Assembly (NCBI RefSeq): GCF_015776785.2
Contig: NZ_LFMD02000003.1
Coordinates: 190,387-245,137 of the forward strand
Direction of reading: 5' to 3'
Length of the DNA: 54,751 nt
Source: Kitasatospora sp. SUK 42
GTDB taxonomy: Bacteria > Actinomycetota > Actinomycetes > Streptomycetales > Streptomycetaceae
Below, piece after piece: positions 33,980-41,651 of this stretch. The first letter of the stretch is position 1. Every line of letters begins with the position of its first letter. The translations under genes and the position numbers were made by a program. The notes beneath the pieces are model-generated. The model ran no database searches. It worked only from the letters and a program-made list of their open reading frames with translations, and was not told where the DNA came from.

Positions 33980-35031
33980 CCGACCGCGTGGACGGCACGC
34001 CGGGCGAGTCCCGGTCCGAGGCGTACGCCCGAGCCCGACCCGGCCAGAACCGCGGCCAGGCCCGGGAGTTCGCCCGTCGTCCAGACGAAGGGCAGGCGCT
34101 GCTCCGTGTAACGGTCGCAGAAGGCCTGGCCTCCGACGACTCCTTCGGCCGCCAGCCGGCTGCGCGCCGAGAGCGCACGCAGCCCCTCCTCCAGGTCCGA
34201 GCCGTCCACGCTGCCGTCCATGCCGTGCGGTGCCACGTCCCAGACGTCGCGGTAGAAGCTGATCAGCGCCACACCCCTGGCCACCGGGAGGACGAAGAGA
34301 TCGTCGTCCAGGAAGTACACCAGGGGGTCGCCCACCCGTACCGGGAGCCGTGACCGCAGGGCCGCCACCCGTTTCACCCTGGTGGGTGGGGCGGCCACGG
34401 CCCGCCCGTTGACGGCCGGGGCCTCCCAGGGGCCCACGGCCAGGATGACCCGGCGGGCCTCCCACCGGACCCCGGGCGTCCGCAGGCGGTAGACGCCGTC
34501 GGCCGACTCGATGTCGAGCACGTGCTGCCCCGGGTGCACTTCCGTGGTCCGCGCCGCCGGGCCGGTGGTCAGGAGCGCCTCGACGAAGGCCCGCGCGGGA
34601 AGCACCGAGCCCGGCTCGTCGTGGGTGACCACCACCTCGTCCGGCACCAGCACCATGTCGGGGAGGATCTCCGCCATCCGGCGGAGCTCGGACCGGTTGG
34701 CCGGCCGCAGACCGCGGTCGACGACGCGTCCCTCCAGCGCGGCCAGCCGGTCCCTGGCCGTCACGTAGATCATCGGGACGCGGCGGACCAGCCGGCTGAT
34801 CGGGCTGCCGACGGCCTCCCGCCAGTAGTCGTCGCTCGCCCGGACGAGTTCGCGGTGGCCGTCGGTGGCGGCGAGCGGGAAGTCGGCCGCCGCCGACCAC
34901 GAGGTGGCGCCCGAGCCGGGCGCGCGGCTGTCCAGCACCGCGGTGGTCCACTCCGGATGTCTGCGCGCGGCCTCGTCGGCGGCGAGGCAGCCGAGGACGC
35001 CGCCGCCGACGATGGCGAGGTCGAGTGTCAT
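33964..35031 (-). CDS. FAD-dependent amino-acid oxidase (glycine/D-amino-acid oxidase family)
   Basis: A 355-aa DAO-fold flavoenzyme. LAIVGGGVLGCLAADEAARR (4-23) binds FAD, SGATSWSAAADFPLAATDG follows as in glycine/sarcosine oxidases, and the C-terminal AVLAGSGSGVRLGPGLAR closes the flavin site. In the s56-p1 hydrazine pathway an enzyme of this family cleaves the lysine-glycine hydrazine adduct to release hydrazinoacetic acid; I infer the same role. Its ATG overlaps the cupin stop (ATGA), and its own stop lies in the first unit of the 17-bp repeat. Confidence 0.85.
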   Translation of the reverse strand: MTLDLAIVGGGVLGCLAADEAARRHPEWTTAVLDSRAPGSGATSWSAAADFPLAATDGHRELVRASDDYWREAVGSPISRLVRRVPMIYVTARDRLAALEGRVVDRGLRPANRSELRRMAEILPDMVLVPDEVVVTHDEPGSVLPARAFVEALLTTGPAARTTEVHPGQHVLDIESADGVYRLRTPGVRWEARRVILAVGPWEAPAVNGRAVAAPPTRVKRVAALRSRLPVRVGDPLVYFLDDDLFVLPVARGVALISFYRDVWDVAPHGMDGSVDGSDLEEGLRALSARSRLAAEGVVGGQAFCDRYTEQRLPFVWTTGELPGLAAVLAGSGSGVRLGPGLARRAVHAVGREER

Positions 35032-35378
35032 GACCGGTTCTCCTGCCACCAGACGCTGAACACCTCGACGGGCTGGGAGCCGGTGTTCTCCAGCCGGTGC
35101 GGGGCCCGGCTCGGGAGGAGGACGACGTCCCCGGCGCCGATGTCCAGGCGCCTTTCCTCGGAGTGGACCGTTCCGCAGCCGGCGGCGACCATCCACAGCT
35201 CGGCCACCTCGTGCTGGTCGAGTTCGCTGGTCGCCCCGGGCGGAACCGTGAACCGCGAGGCCGAGAAGGGGCGTTGCGCGAGGTCCGGGCGCTCCGTGAC
35301 CTCGTGTACGACCATGCCCGAGGGAGAGTGCTCACCGGGCAGGAAGGACAGGATCACCGGGGCCGGTGTCGTCGTCAT
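35028..35378 (-). CDS. Stand-alone cupin, probable hydrazine-synthetase subunit
   Basis: A 116-aa single cupin. The metal site reads QHEVAELW (His, Glu) with the second motif LDIGAGDVVLLPSRAPHRLE (His). In known hydrazine synthetases (for example Spb40) a cupin domain is fused to a MetRS-like domain and rearranges an O-aminoacyl-hydroxylamine ester into an N-N bond. Here the cupin is a separate gene, overlapping the hydroxylase (ATGA) before it and the oxidase (ATGA) after it. Equal stoichiometry by coupled translation would suit a split enzyme. The role is inferred from context. Confidence 0.85.
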   Translation of the reverse strand: MTTTPAPVILSFLPGEHSPSGMVVHEVTERPDLAQRPFSASRFTVPPGATSELDQHEVAELWMVAAGCGTVHSEERRLDIGAGDVVLLPSRAPHRLENTGSQPVEVFSVWWQENRS

Positions 35379-36703
35379 ACCTTCCCCACCTCCTCCAGAC
35401 GGAAGTCCGGGGCATGGGCGCCGGCATGAGCGCCGGGGCCTTCCCACTCGACCGTTGCGGCGTACTGACTGGTTGGGTAACGCTCGTATCCCAGAACGGA
35501 GTTGAGAATGCGGGCACTGCGCCAGGGGACGAGACTGAGGTTCGGGTCGGCGATGCCGTGGGTGTGCTCGGCGGCGTTCTGCACGAAGATCCTCAGGCCC
35601 TCCGGGCCGTCCCACGCGAGCGAGTAGTCGTCCTGCACCTCGAAGCCCTCGGCGGTGCGCGGCAGCCAGGACCGCAGCGGCCCGAGGTACTCGGGGAACT
35701 CGGGCCGGTAGCCGGTGCAGCAGATCACCACGTCGGCCGGCACGCACTCGATGGCGTCCAGGCCGGTGTCGTGGATGGTCGCCGACAGGCGGTTGCCGTC
35801 CTTCGCGAGGTCCACCAGTCGGCGCTGGTCGAGCAGCCGGTGGCGCAGACGGCCGGGCCGCTGGACGTCCAGCTCGTAGAGGCGGCGGTAGATCGCCTGC
35901 AACAGGGAGGCGGAGACGCCGTCACTGGCCATGCGCTGCTGGGCGAGGAGCCTCCTCCTGCGGTCGGACGGCAGTTGACGGAAGTACTCGACGTAGGCCG
36001 GGGTGAACCAGTCGTTGGTGAACGGCGAGTCGTCCATCGGCGGGAAGCCCAGCCGACTGGACAACCATGTGATCGACCGCGGCAGCCCGGCCTCCGCCGA
36101 GAGCAGGTGCTGCACCGTCTCCGCCCCGCTCTGACCCCCGCCGACCACCACGACGTCCCGGCCGGCGAACTCGGGGTCGACGAAGGCGAGTTCCGCATTG
36201 TGCAGCACGGACGGACCGCGGAGCCGCTCCGCGCACTCCGGCATCACGGGCGTCCTTCCGGAGCCCAGGACCAGTGCACGGGCCCGCAGCCGCCGGCCGT
36301 CCGCGCAACGGACGGTGAACGTCCGGTCGTTCGCCAGGTCCACCTCCTCCACCGCCGAGTTCCACGACACGCTCGTCAGCGATTCGGAGACCCACCGGCA
36401 GTACTGCTCGTACTCCTGCCGTGAGCAACCGCTCCGGCTCGCCACCAGGAAGCGGTAGATGCGCTTGTGCGCGGCGAGGAAGTTGAGGAAGGAGTAGCGG
36501 CTCGTCGGATCGACCAGGGTGACCAGGTCCTTGAGGAAGGACACCTGGAGCTCCGCCCCGGGAAGCATGAAGCCCGGGTGCCACTGGAAGCCCGGCTTCG
36601 CGTCGAGGAACCGCGTCCGGAGCTCCGGCAGGGGCTCGGCGAGTGCGGCCAGGCTCAGGTTCGCGGGGCCGACCCCCACCCCGACCAGGTCCATCGGGCG
36701 CAC
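35375..36703 (-). CDS. Flavin-dependent L-lysine/L-ornithine N-hydroxylase
   Basis: A 442-aa member of the lysine N6-/ornithine N5-hydroxylase family. The FAD motif GVGPANLSLAAL is at the N-terminus, then KPGFQWHPGFMLPGAELQVS and KDLVTLVDPTSRYSFLNFL, typical of substrate binding. The NADPH motif VVVGGGQSGAE is near residue 190, and CCTGYRPEFP replaces the ATGY signature. It would make N-hydroxylysine or N-hydroxyornithine. GTG 36703 has GGGGAGGGAG six bases upstream and is preferred to ATG 36730, which overlaps the previous gene, or ATG 36694. No siderophore synthetase is nearby, which argues against a siderophore role. Confidence 0.9.
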   Translation of the reverse strand: MRPMDLVGVGVGPANLSLAALAEPLPELRTRFLDAKPGFQWHPGFMLPGAELQVSFLKDLVTLVDPTSRYSFLNFLAAHKRIYRFLVASRSGCSRQEYEQYCRWVSESLTSVSWNSAVEEVDLANDRTFTVRCADGRRLRARALVLGSGRTPVMPECAERLRGPSVLHNAELAFVDPEFAGRDVVVVGGGQSGAETVQHLLSAEAGLPRSITWLSSRLGFPPMDDSPFTNDWFTPAYVEYFRQLPSDRRRRLLAQQRMASDGVSASLLQAIYRRLYELDVQRPGRLRHRLLDQRRLVDLAKDGNRLSATIHDTGLDAIECVPADVVICCTGYRPEFPEYLGPLRSWLPRTAEGFEVQDDYSLAWDGPEGLRIFVQNAAEHTHGIADPNLSLVPWRSARILNSVLGYERYPTSQYAATVEWEGPGAHAGAHAPDFRLEEVGKV

Positions 36704-36719
36704 GGTCGTCTCCCTCCCC

Positions 36720-38462
36720 TCAGCCGACATGCGCCGCAGGCTTCGTGGCGGCCGGCTCGCCGGCGGTGCGCGGGTGGAGCAGGGAGCACTGCGCGAGGAG
36801 GTCGCCGGTCCACAGCGGGACGGCCAGGCCGGCCCGGACCTCGTGCCACGAGGCCTCCTCGACCTTCTCCCCGGGGCGCAGGCCCTCCCACAGCTGCTGG
36901 GCGAGCTGCGGCGCGATGGGGTAGAGGCCCGCGGCGAAGGCGGCGGCGGCCGACAGTTCCGCCCGCACCCCGGCCACGAAGTCGTCGTGCAGGGCGGGAT
37001 TGCCGAGCAGGGTGTCCAGCCCGCTGCCGAACTCGGCGGCTTCGTCGGCCAGGCCGTCGAGCCGGGCGATCGCGCGACGCGGCGAGAAACCCGTGACGGA
37101 CAGGGCCTCGTCCACCCCGTCCAGAGCCTCGCCGGTCCGCGCGGCCAGACGCGCCCGGTCGCGGTCGGAGAGCCGGCGCTCCCATGTCCCGAACGTCCCC
37201 GCGGTGGTGGGGAGTTCGGCGGTGGTGGGGAGTTCGGCGGCGGTGACGATCTCGGCGGCCGAGGCGCGCCTGCGGGAGAGTTCGGCCAGCCAGGTCCGCC
37301 ACCGGCGGGGCGGGCCCGAGAGGAAGTACCCGTCGAACTCCGGCCAGGAGAAGCTCGTCTGCCCCGTGCTGGGACGGTCCCAGGAGACGTACAGGCGGAG
37401 TTGGTCCGCCGCGACCTCCTTGAGCGCGTCCAGCATCCAGATGGCGTGCTGTCGACTCGTGGAGAACTTCAGCCCGTCGAGGCGGTAGAACTCGTTGCTG
37501 ACGAAGGCCGCCGGGAGAACGGTCGCGCGGTCGTGGGCGGACATGACCACCGGGAAGAGCACGGCGTGGAAGTAGCCGTTGTCGAACCCGAAGAACTGGA
37601 CCACACGTTCCTTCTGGCGCCAGGACTCCGCCCAGGCGGCCTGCCCGGTGCGAGTGGCGAGCTCCCCGGTCGCGGCGAGGTATCCGGCCGCCATCTCGAA
37701 CCACACGTAGATCCGCTGGTCCGCGTACCCGGCGGTGGGAACGGGAATTCCCCAGTCGGCGGGGTGGCTGACGGCGATCTCGGGCAGGCCCCCGTCGGAG
37801 ATCCGGGAACAGAGCGCACGCAGGTGGTGGTTCATGTGCGCGGTCGTCCAGAAGGTCTCCAGGGGCCGCCGGTGCTTCTCCAGCGGCAGGTAGAGGCGGG
37901 TGCAGTCGCGCAGTTCGCAGTCGGCACCGCAGACGGTGCAGCTCGGCGACCCGAGGTCCGCGCAGTCGTTGGGCAGGCCGCAGACCTCGCAGGCGTTCCC
38001 GCAGGCCCTGGCACCGCAGTGCGGGCAGTCCCCCACGACGTAGGCCTCGTAGGCCCACCTGTCGCAGGGAACGCAGTAGGGCAGTGGACGGGTCCGGGGG
38101 ACGATGTCCCCCTGCTCGACCAGCTGTTGGAAGATCCCCTGCGTCAGGGTCCGGTGCAGCGGGGACGTCCGGGGCATCGAGCAGAGGTCGAAGCGGATCC
38201 CGGCCTCCGACCAGGCCTGCCTGATGCGGGTGCCGTACCAGTCCGCGGTCTGCGCGGCGCCGCGGCCGTCCCGTACGGCCCGCAGTTCCGTGTAGCTCTG
38301 GTGATCGTCGATCCCCGAGAGATAGGCGACGTCGGCACCCAGGCGGCGCTGGTGCCGGCTGAAGACGTCGCCGGCGAGGTAGGGGCCCGAGAGGTGTCCC
38401 AGGTGGAGGTCACCGTTGGGCGTGGGCGGTGTGGCAGTGACCAGCCAGCGGGCAGAGGTCAT
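36720..38462 (-). CDS. Methionyl-tRNA-synthetase-like protein, probable hydrazine-synthetase subunit
   Basis: A 580-aa class I aminoacyl-tRNA-synthetase paralogue. HLGH is at 20-23, and a zinc-knuckle region with some dozen Cys lies at about 131-186 (CVPCDRW, CPHCGARACGNACEVCG, CTVCGADC). The KMSKS loop reads KFSTS (about residue 332). MetRS-like domains in hydrazine synthetases activate glycine and esterify N-hydroxylysine. The altered loop, the operon context and a cupin two genes away make this reading much better than a housekeeping or antibiotic-resistant MetRS. There is no cupin domain on this chain. The C-terminus keeps an anticodon-binding-like helical domain. Confidence 0.88.
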   Translation of the reverse strand: MTSARWLVTATPPTPNGDLHLGHLSGPYLAGDVFSRHQRRLGADVAYLSGIDDHQSYTELRAVRDGRGAAQTADWYGTRIRQAWSEAGIRFDLCSMPRTSPLHRTLTQGIFQQLVEQGDIVPRTRPLPYCVPCDRWAYEAYVVGDCPHCGARACGNACEVCGLPNDCADLGSPSCTVCGADCELRDCTRLYLPLEKHRRPLETFWTTAHMNHHLRALCSRISDGGLPEIAVSHPADWGIPVPTAGYADQRIYVWFEMAAGYLAATGELATRTGQAAWAESWRQKERVVQFFGFDNGYFHAVLFPVVMSAHDRATVLPAAFVSNEFYRLDGLKFSTSRQHAIWMLDALKEVAADQLRLYVSWDRPSTGQTSFSWPEFDGYFLSGPPRRWRTWLAELSRRRASAAEIVTAAELPTTAELPTTAGTFGTWERRLSDRDRARLAARTGEALDGVDEALSVTGFSPRRAIARLDGLADEAAEFGSGLDTLLGNPALHDDFVAGVRAELSAAAAFAAGLYPIAPQLAQQLWEGLRPGEKVEEASWHEVRAGLAVPLWTGDLLAQCSLLHPRTAGEPAATKPAAHVG

Positions 38463-38487
38463 CGCGGAGTACCCTCTCTGTGAGGCT

Positions 38488-38530
38488 GCTGCCGCGCCAC
38501 GGACCGGACCAGGGAAGGCGGCGCGGCAGC
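38488..38530 (-). promoter_or_regulatory. Intercistronic hairpin
   Basis: GCTGCCGCGCC (38488-38498) pairs perfectly with GGCGCGGCAGC (38520-38530), 11 bp with a 21-base loop, in the 94-bp gap between the sulfotransferase and MetRS-like genes. It could attenuate or process the operon mRNA, setting different levels for the first gene. Confidence 0.55.
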
Positions 38531-38556
38531 ATGCCGGTTTCGGGTGGGTTGAACTG

Positions 38557-39579
38557 TCAGCGCTCCAACTGGAAGAGCTTCCCGGCGAGTTCGGCGGAGA
38601 TGTCCAGGTCCTCGACACAGCGTCGGACGGATTCCTCGTAGGCGTCGCGGACGCCGTCCGCCGCGGCCAGCTCACCCGCCGAGAGGTCCGCGTGGGACCG
38701 CTGCTGGAAGCGGTAGGCGTCCCCTGCGCCGTGGAGCCCGGGAACGACGTACGGCTCCGGCTCGACCGGGTGCACGACCTTGGAATTCGCGGAATTGAGG
38801 TCGCCCCGCTCGCCCCAACCCGTCAGGATCGACTCCTGGTAGCGATCCGGGATTCCGATCCTGTCGAACATGCGCCCGACAGTGGCTTCCGGGGCCCGGC
38901 TCGCCTCGTACGGGAAATGCGTGGTGGGCACGCCCGCCCGGTCGGCGAAAGACCGCATGCGCGAGTAGTTCAGCGAGGAGAGCACGAAGTTCTCGACGAC
39001 GCGTTCGCGGCCGATCCGATCCTGCCACTTGTTTATCCACGAGCTGAGCGAAGCCCGCGGCTCCCGGTCCAGAACGAGGAGGTGAATTCGCTCGGCGGGC
39101 CACCCCGCATTCAGCAGGCATTCGACAGGATTGAAGACCGCCTCGTAGTGGACGTACGGGCCGGCCATCTCCTTCGCGAAGAGGACGCCCTCACCCTCGG
39201 GCAGCTGCCACGGCGATCCCGCCTGCCCCACCAGCCGGTGCCGGGCGATCGTCTTCACCGGCTGGTAGAACGCGGGGATGCCGGCGATTCCGAAGAGGTT
39301 CGTCATGGCGGTCGATCCGACCCGGCACTTGCCCCAGCCCACGACCAGGAGCGGGAACTCCCGGGCGGAACGCCCCGCGAAGCCGTCGCGCAGCACGTCG
39401 GAGACATAGTTGGAGGTGTCCCTGACAGTGGTTGCCGACAGCTGGTACCGACCGTCCGGCTCCAGGGCGAAATCCTCGGCCTTCGAATCCTTCGAGTTCT
39501 CCGAGTTCTCCGAGTTCTCCGAGTTCTCCGAGTTCTCGCCCGAGCCCATCAAGTCGGCAAGGTTTTGAAACTTGGACAC
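38557..39579 (-). CDS. P-loop sulfotransferase-family protein
   Basis: A 340-aa PAPS-dependent sulfotransferase-like protein. LLVVGWGKCRVGSTAMTNLF (about 74-93) is the 5'-phosphosulfate-binding loop, and LLVLDREPRASLSSWINKW resembles the 3'-phosphate-binding helix region. It would move a sulfonate from PAPS to an O or N of the pathway compound. The N-terminus carries five ENS tripeptides (9-bp repeats, 39494-39538) in a disordered stretch outside the fold. GTG 39579 is the start, with only a weak upstream site; ATG 39549 is an alternative. It is the first gene of the operon, with cysC last. Confidence 0.85.
   Translation of the reverse strand: MSKFQNLADLMGSGENSENSENSENSENSKDSKAEDFALEPDGRYQLSATTVRDTSNYVSDVLRDGFAGRSAREFPLLVVGWGKCRVGSTAMTNLFGIAGIPAFYQPVKTIARHRLVGQAGSPWQLPEGEGVLFAKEMAGPYVHYEAVFNPVECLLNAGWPAERIHLLVLDREPRASLSSWINKWQDRIGRERVVENFVLSSLNYSRMRSFADRAGVPTTHFPYEASRAPEATVGRMFDRIGIPDRYQESILTGWGERGDLNSANSKVVHPVEPEPYVVPGLHGAGDAYRFQQRSHADLSAGELAAADGVRDAYEESVRRCVEDLDISAELAGKLFQLER
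39494..39538 (-). repeat. Five 9-bp repeats in the sulfotransferase N-terminus
   Basis: Four exact GAGTTCTCC units and one GAGTTCTCG, encoding E-N-S five times. In-frame length variation would leave the enzyme fold intact. Confidence 0.85.
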
Positions 39580-39709
39580 GTCGATCCAATCTTCACTTTT
39601 TCAGTCAGCTTTCGGCGGAATGGAACGAGCCATGGAGATCATCGCCGACAAAAGGGCCCTCCCCGCGACGCTGCGTGGGGCCACTGGTGCTTAAGTCACC
39701 TACCACTCG

Positions 39710-39756
39710 ACTATAGGTCGACCGTGATGCGACATCCATGTGATGCGCATCACATG
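39710..39756 (-). promoter_or_regulatory. Operon promoter with CRP-like palindrome
   Basis: CATGTGATGCGCATCACATG (39737-39756) is a perfect 20-bp palindrome that fits the CRP-type consensus TGTGA-N6-TCACA. On the minus strand TATAGT (39715-39710) is a good -10 box. Its predicted start (about 39703) places the palindrome centre near -43, close to the -41.5 of class II activation. No good -35 is seen, as expected for an activator-dependent promoter. The leader to GTG 39579 would be about 125 nt. Confidence 0.65.
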
Positions 39757-40018
39757 ACAAGCTCCGTTAATACTCCGGCAATACTTTGAGTGTCGGTCGG
39801 ACGCGAGCAATGAAGACAAATGTCCGCTTTGACTCGCTCTGCCTGCGGGGGATTTAGCAGGTACCGCCGAGTGGTGGTGGCTGAGCGTAAGCGACTTTAA
39901 GGGAAGTTTACTCCGAGGCATACCGGGGCCACTGAAAGCGCTATGCCGGGGCTGCTTTCCTGGCGACTACCGGGCGATTCCGATAATCGGACTCGCAGCA
40001 CCGGTTCGTCGTACCATT

Positions 40019-40060
40019 CGCAGCACGGATCGCAGCACGGATCGCACTACCGTCCGGTAG
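40019..40060. repeat. Direct repeat pair and adjoining palindrome
   Basis: CGCAGCACGGAT occurs at 40019-40030 and 40031-40042. It is followed by CTACCGTCCGGTAG (40047-40060), which has the same core as sites at 11183 and 22931. They lie 40-80 bp upstream of ATG 40099. Confidence 0.6.
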
Positions 40061-40098
40061 GCCTGTTCCGGGCGACGACGCGTGCGAATACTGGGCGC

Positions 40099-40449
40099 AT
40101 GGGACTCGTCGTCTTCGTCACCCTGCCCGGGCTGGTGGTGCTGCTCACCGCGCTCGCGCTGATCGACCAGCTGATGCTGCGCGCGGGGCGGGCCGGGCTG
40201 CTGCCCTGGCGGACCCCGGCCCGTCAGGGACAGGTCTCCGCGACCGGGTTCGAGCAGCTGCACGCCACCTTCTCGGCGGGCAAGCAGCACGAGCTCAAGG
40301 AGCGTCAGTCCTCGCTCATGCAGCGGGACGACGACGAGAGCGGCGCGCCACCGAACCGCACCGGGGTGGACCTGGCCAGGGGTACGGCGGTGATCCGGCT
40401 CCCTCAGGTGACCCGGCTCCCTGGCGGTTCTTCGGGCCACGCACGGTAG
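40099..40449 (+). CDS. DUF6191-like small membrane protein
   Basis: A 116-aa protein that I recognise as the streptomycete DUF6191 type. An N-terminal helix (LVVFVTLPGLVVLLTALALIDQ) is followed by RAGRAGLLPWRT, ATGFEQLHATFSAGKQHELKER and VDLARGTAVIRLP. It probably has one membrane anchor with a cytosolic tail; function unknown. AATACT (40087-40092) ends seven bases before the ATG, so a leaderless transcript is likely; the longer upstream frame is not used. Confidence 0.82.
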   Translation: MGLVVFVTLPGLVVLLTALALIDQLMLRAGRAGLLPWRTPARQGQVSATGFEQLHATFSAGKQHELKERQSSLMQRDDDESGAPPNRTGVDLARGTAVIRLPQVTRLPGGSSGHAR

Positions 40450-40511
40450 TTGAGCACGGTCCAGCCGATTAAACCGATGGACAGGCCTTCCGCGATCAGC
40501 AGACTGGCCCC

Positions 40512-41102
40512 ATGAACGCGACAGATCCCAAAGCCGATCTCCAGATCTACGTCCAGGACGCCCGAGACGCCCTGCTGTGGAAGCTCGACGGCCTCTCCGA
40601 GTACGACCTCCGCCGCCCGCTCACCCCCACCGGGACCAACCTGCTGGGGCTGGTCAAGCACGTCACCGGGGCCGAGGCGCTGTACTTCGGCGCCACCTTC
40701 GGACGTCCCTTCCCCGAGCCGACCCCACTGTGGATGGTCGACGAGGTCGAACCGAACGCCGACCTGTGGGCCCGGGCGGACGAGAGCACCGAGGAGATCG
40801 TCGGACGCTACCGGCGGGTGTGGGCGCACTCGGACGCCACCATCGAGGCGCTGCCGCTGGACGCGATCGGCCGGATACCGTTCGGCATCCGCGCGGAGCA
40901 GACCCTGCACCGGGTGCTCGTCCACATGATCGCCGAGACCCACCGGCACGTCGGCCACGCCGACCTGGTCCGCGAACTCGTCGACGGTGCCATCGGCCAA
41001 CGCTCCGACGGCGCCAACACCGCCCCCGGCGACACCGCCTGGTGGCAGTCCCACCACGACCGCGTGGAGCAGGCGGCCCGGAAGGCCGGCGGGCTCGCCT
41101 GA
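40512..41102 (+). CDS. DinB/DUF664-family protein
   Basis: A 196-aa four-helix-bundle protein. Metal-binding histidines are in GLVKHVTGAEALYFG and in HRVLVHMIAETHRHVGHADL, as in DUF664/DinB-like proteins. The opening ARDALLWKLDGLSEYDLRRP is typical. Probably a mycothiol- or metal-dependent enzyme of unknown substrate. ATG 40512 is seven bases after CAGACT and may be leaderless. It converges on the ATPase gene across 12 bp. Confidence 0.87.
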   Translation: MNATDPKADLQIYVQDARDALLWKLDGLSEYDLRRPLTPTGTNLLGLVKHVTGAEALYFGATFGRPFPEPTPLWMVDEVEPNADLWARADESTEEIVGRYRRVWAHSDATIEALPLDAIGRIPFGIRAEQTLHRVLVHMIAETHRHVGHADLVRELVDGAIGQRSDGANTAPGDTAWWQSHHDRVEQAARKAGGLA

Positions 41103-41114
41103 CCGCCGGGCGGT

Positions 41115-41651
41115 TCAGGCCAGCCGGCTCCGAACCGCGGCGACCCGGTCCACCAGGGGGCCCGGGGCGATCGGGAGGCACTCGTAGCCGAACTCGGCGT
41201 AGGCCTCCTGGTGGATCCGCTCGAAGCGCAGCGACTCCTCGTAGGAGATGCGGCGCGCCTCGGTCGGGGTGACATAGCCCGGGCTCTCAACGAAGAAGAC
41301 CTGCCGCTGGTAGACGTCCTCGGCCCGGATGCGGTCCAGTTCCCGGGTGAGGGCGGGGGTGACCGGGTGGCCGAGGTAGCGGGCCAGGGCGTAGGTGCAG
41401 ACCGGCGAGCGGTCGTAGAACTGCACCGCGCCTGGCAGTGCCGCGGCCCGTTCCTGCCGCAGGCGTTGCAAGCCGATCACCGCGTCCACGAAGGACGGGT
41501 CCGTCCACGGCTCCCGCTCGCCCTGGGCCTGCCGCAGTGCGATGACGTCCGTGGCGGCCTCCTCGACCACCGGGTAGCCCTCCCACTCCAGTCGGCGCAG
41601 GATCGCGGTCTTCCCGGCGCCCGGGGTGCCGGTCAGGAGATAGCGCTTCAT
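41115..41651 (-). CDS. Small AAA/P-loop ATPase
   Basis: A 178-aa P-loop protein: LLTGTPGAGKTAILRRLEWEG (Walker A, GTPGAGKT), then VEEAATDVIALRQAQGE and VQFYDRSPVCTYALARYLGH. It resembles the AAA_28/NadR-kinase-like group of small nucleotide-binding proteins, which often act as kinases on small molecules or nucleotides. No partner domain is fused. ATG 41651 is the start. Function not assignable. Confidence 0.85.
   Translation of the reverse strand: MKRYLLTGTPGAGKTAILRRLEWEGYPVVEEAATDVIALRQAQGEREPWTDPSFVDAVIGLQRLRQERAAALPGAVQFYDRSPVCTYALARYLGHPVTPALTRELDRIRAEDVYQRQVFFVESPGYVTPTEARRISYEESLRFERIHQEAYAEFGYECLPIAPGPLVDRVAAVRSRLA

Larger units (their letters stand above)
39580..40098. other. Long gene-free region between the operon and the DUF6191 gene
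   Basis: About 520 bp of lower G+C than its surroundings, with no credible gene. It holds a leader hairpin candidate (CCCCGCG/CGTGGGG at 39661-39680), the operon promoter and palindrome, TTGACT at 39828 on the plus strand, two 12-bp direct repeats (40019-40042), and a TACCG-N2-CGGTA palindrome (40048-40059). Confidence 0.7.

Noticed and set aside
35375..36703. Siderophore hydroxylase
   Set aside because: The enzyme family fits, but no siderophore NRPS, IucA/IucC-type synthetase or iron transporter lies nearby, and the neighbours fit hydrazine formation better.
36720..38462. Housekeeping or antibiotic-resistant methionyl-tRNA synthetase
   Set aside because: The KMSKS loop is KFSTS, and the gene sits between a sulfotransferase and an N-hydroxylase with a cupin nearby; context fits a biosynthetic paralogue.
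39655..39682. Riboswitch or terminator in the operon leader
   Set aside because: Only a short stem with one G-U pair is visible, and no known riboswitch core could be matched.
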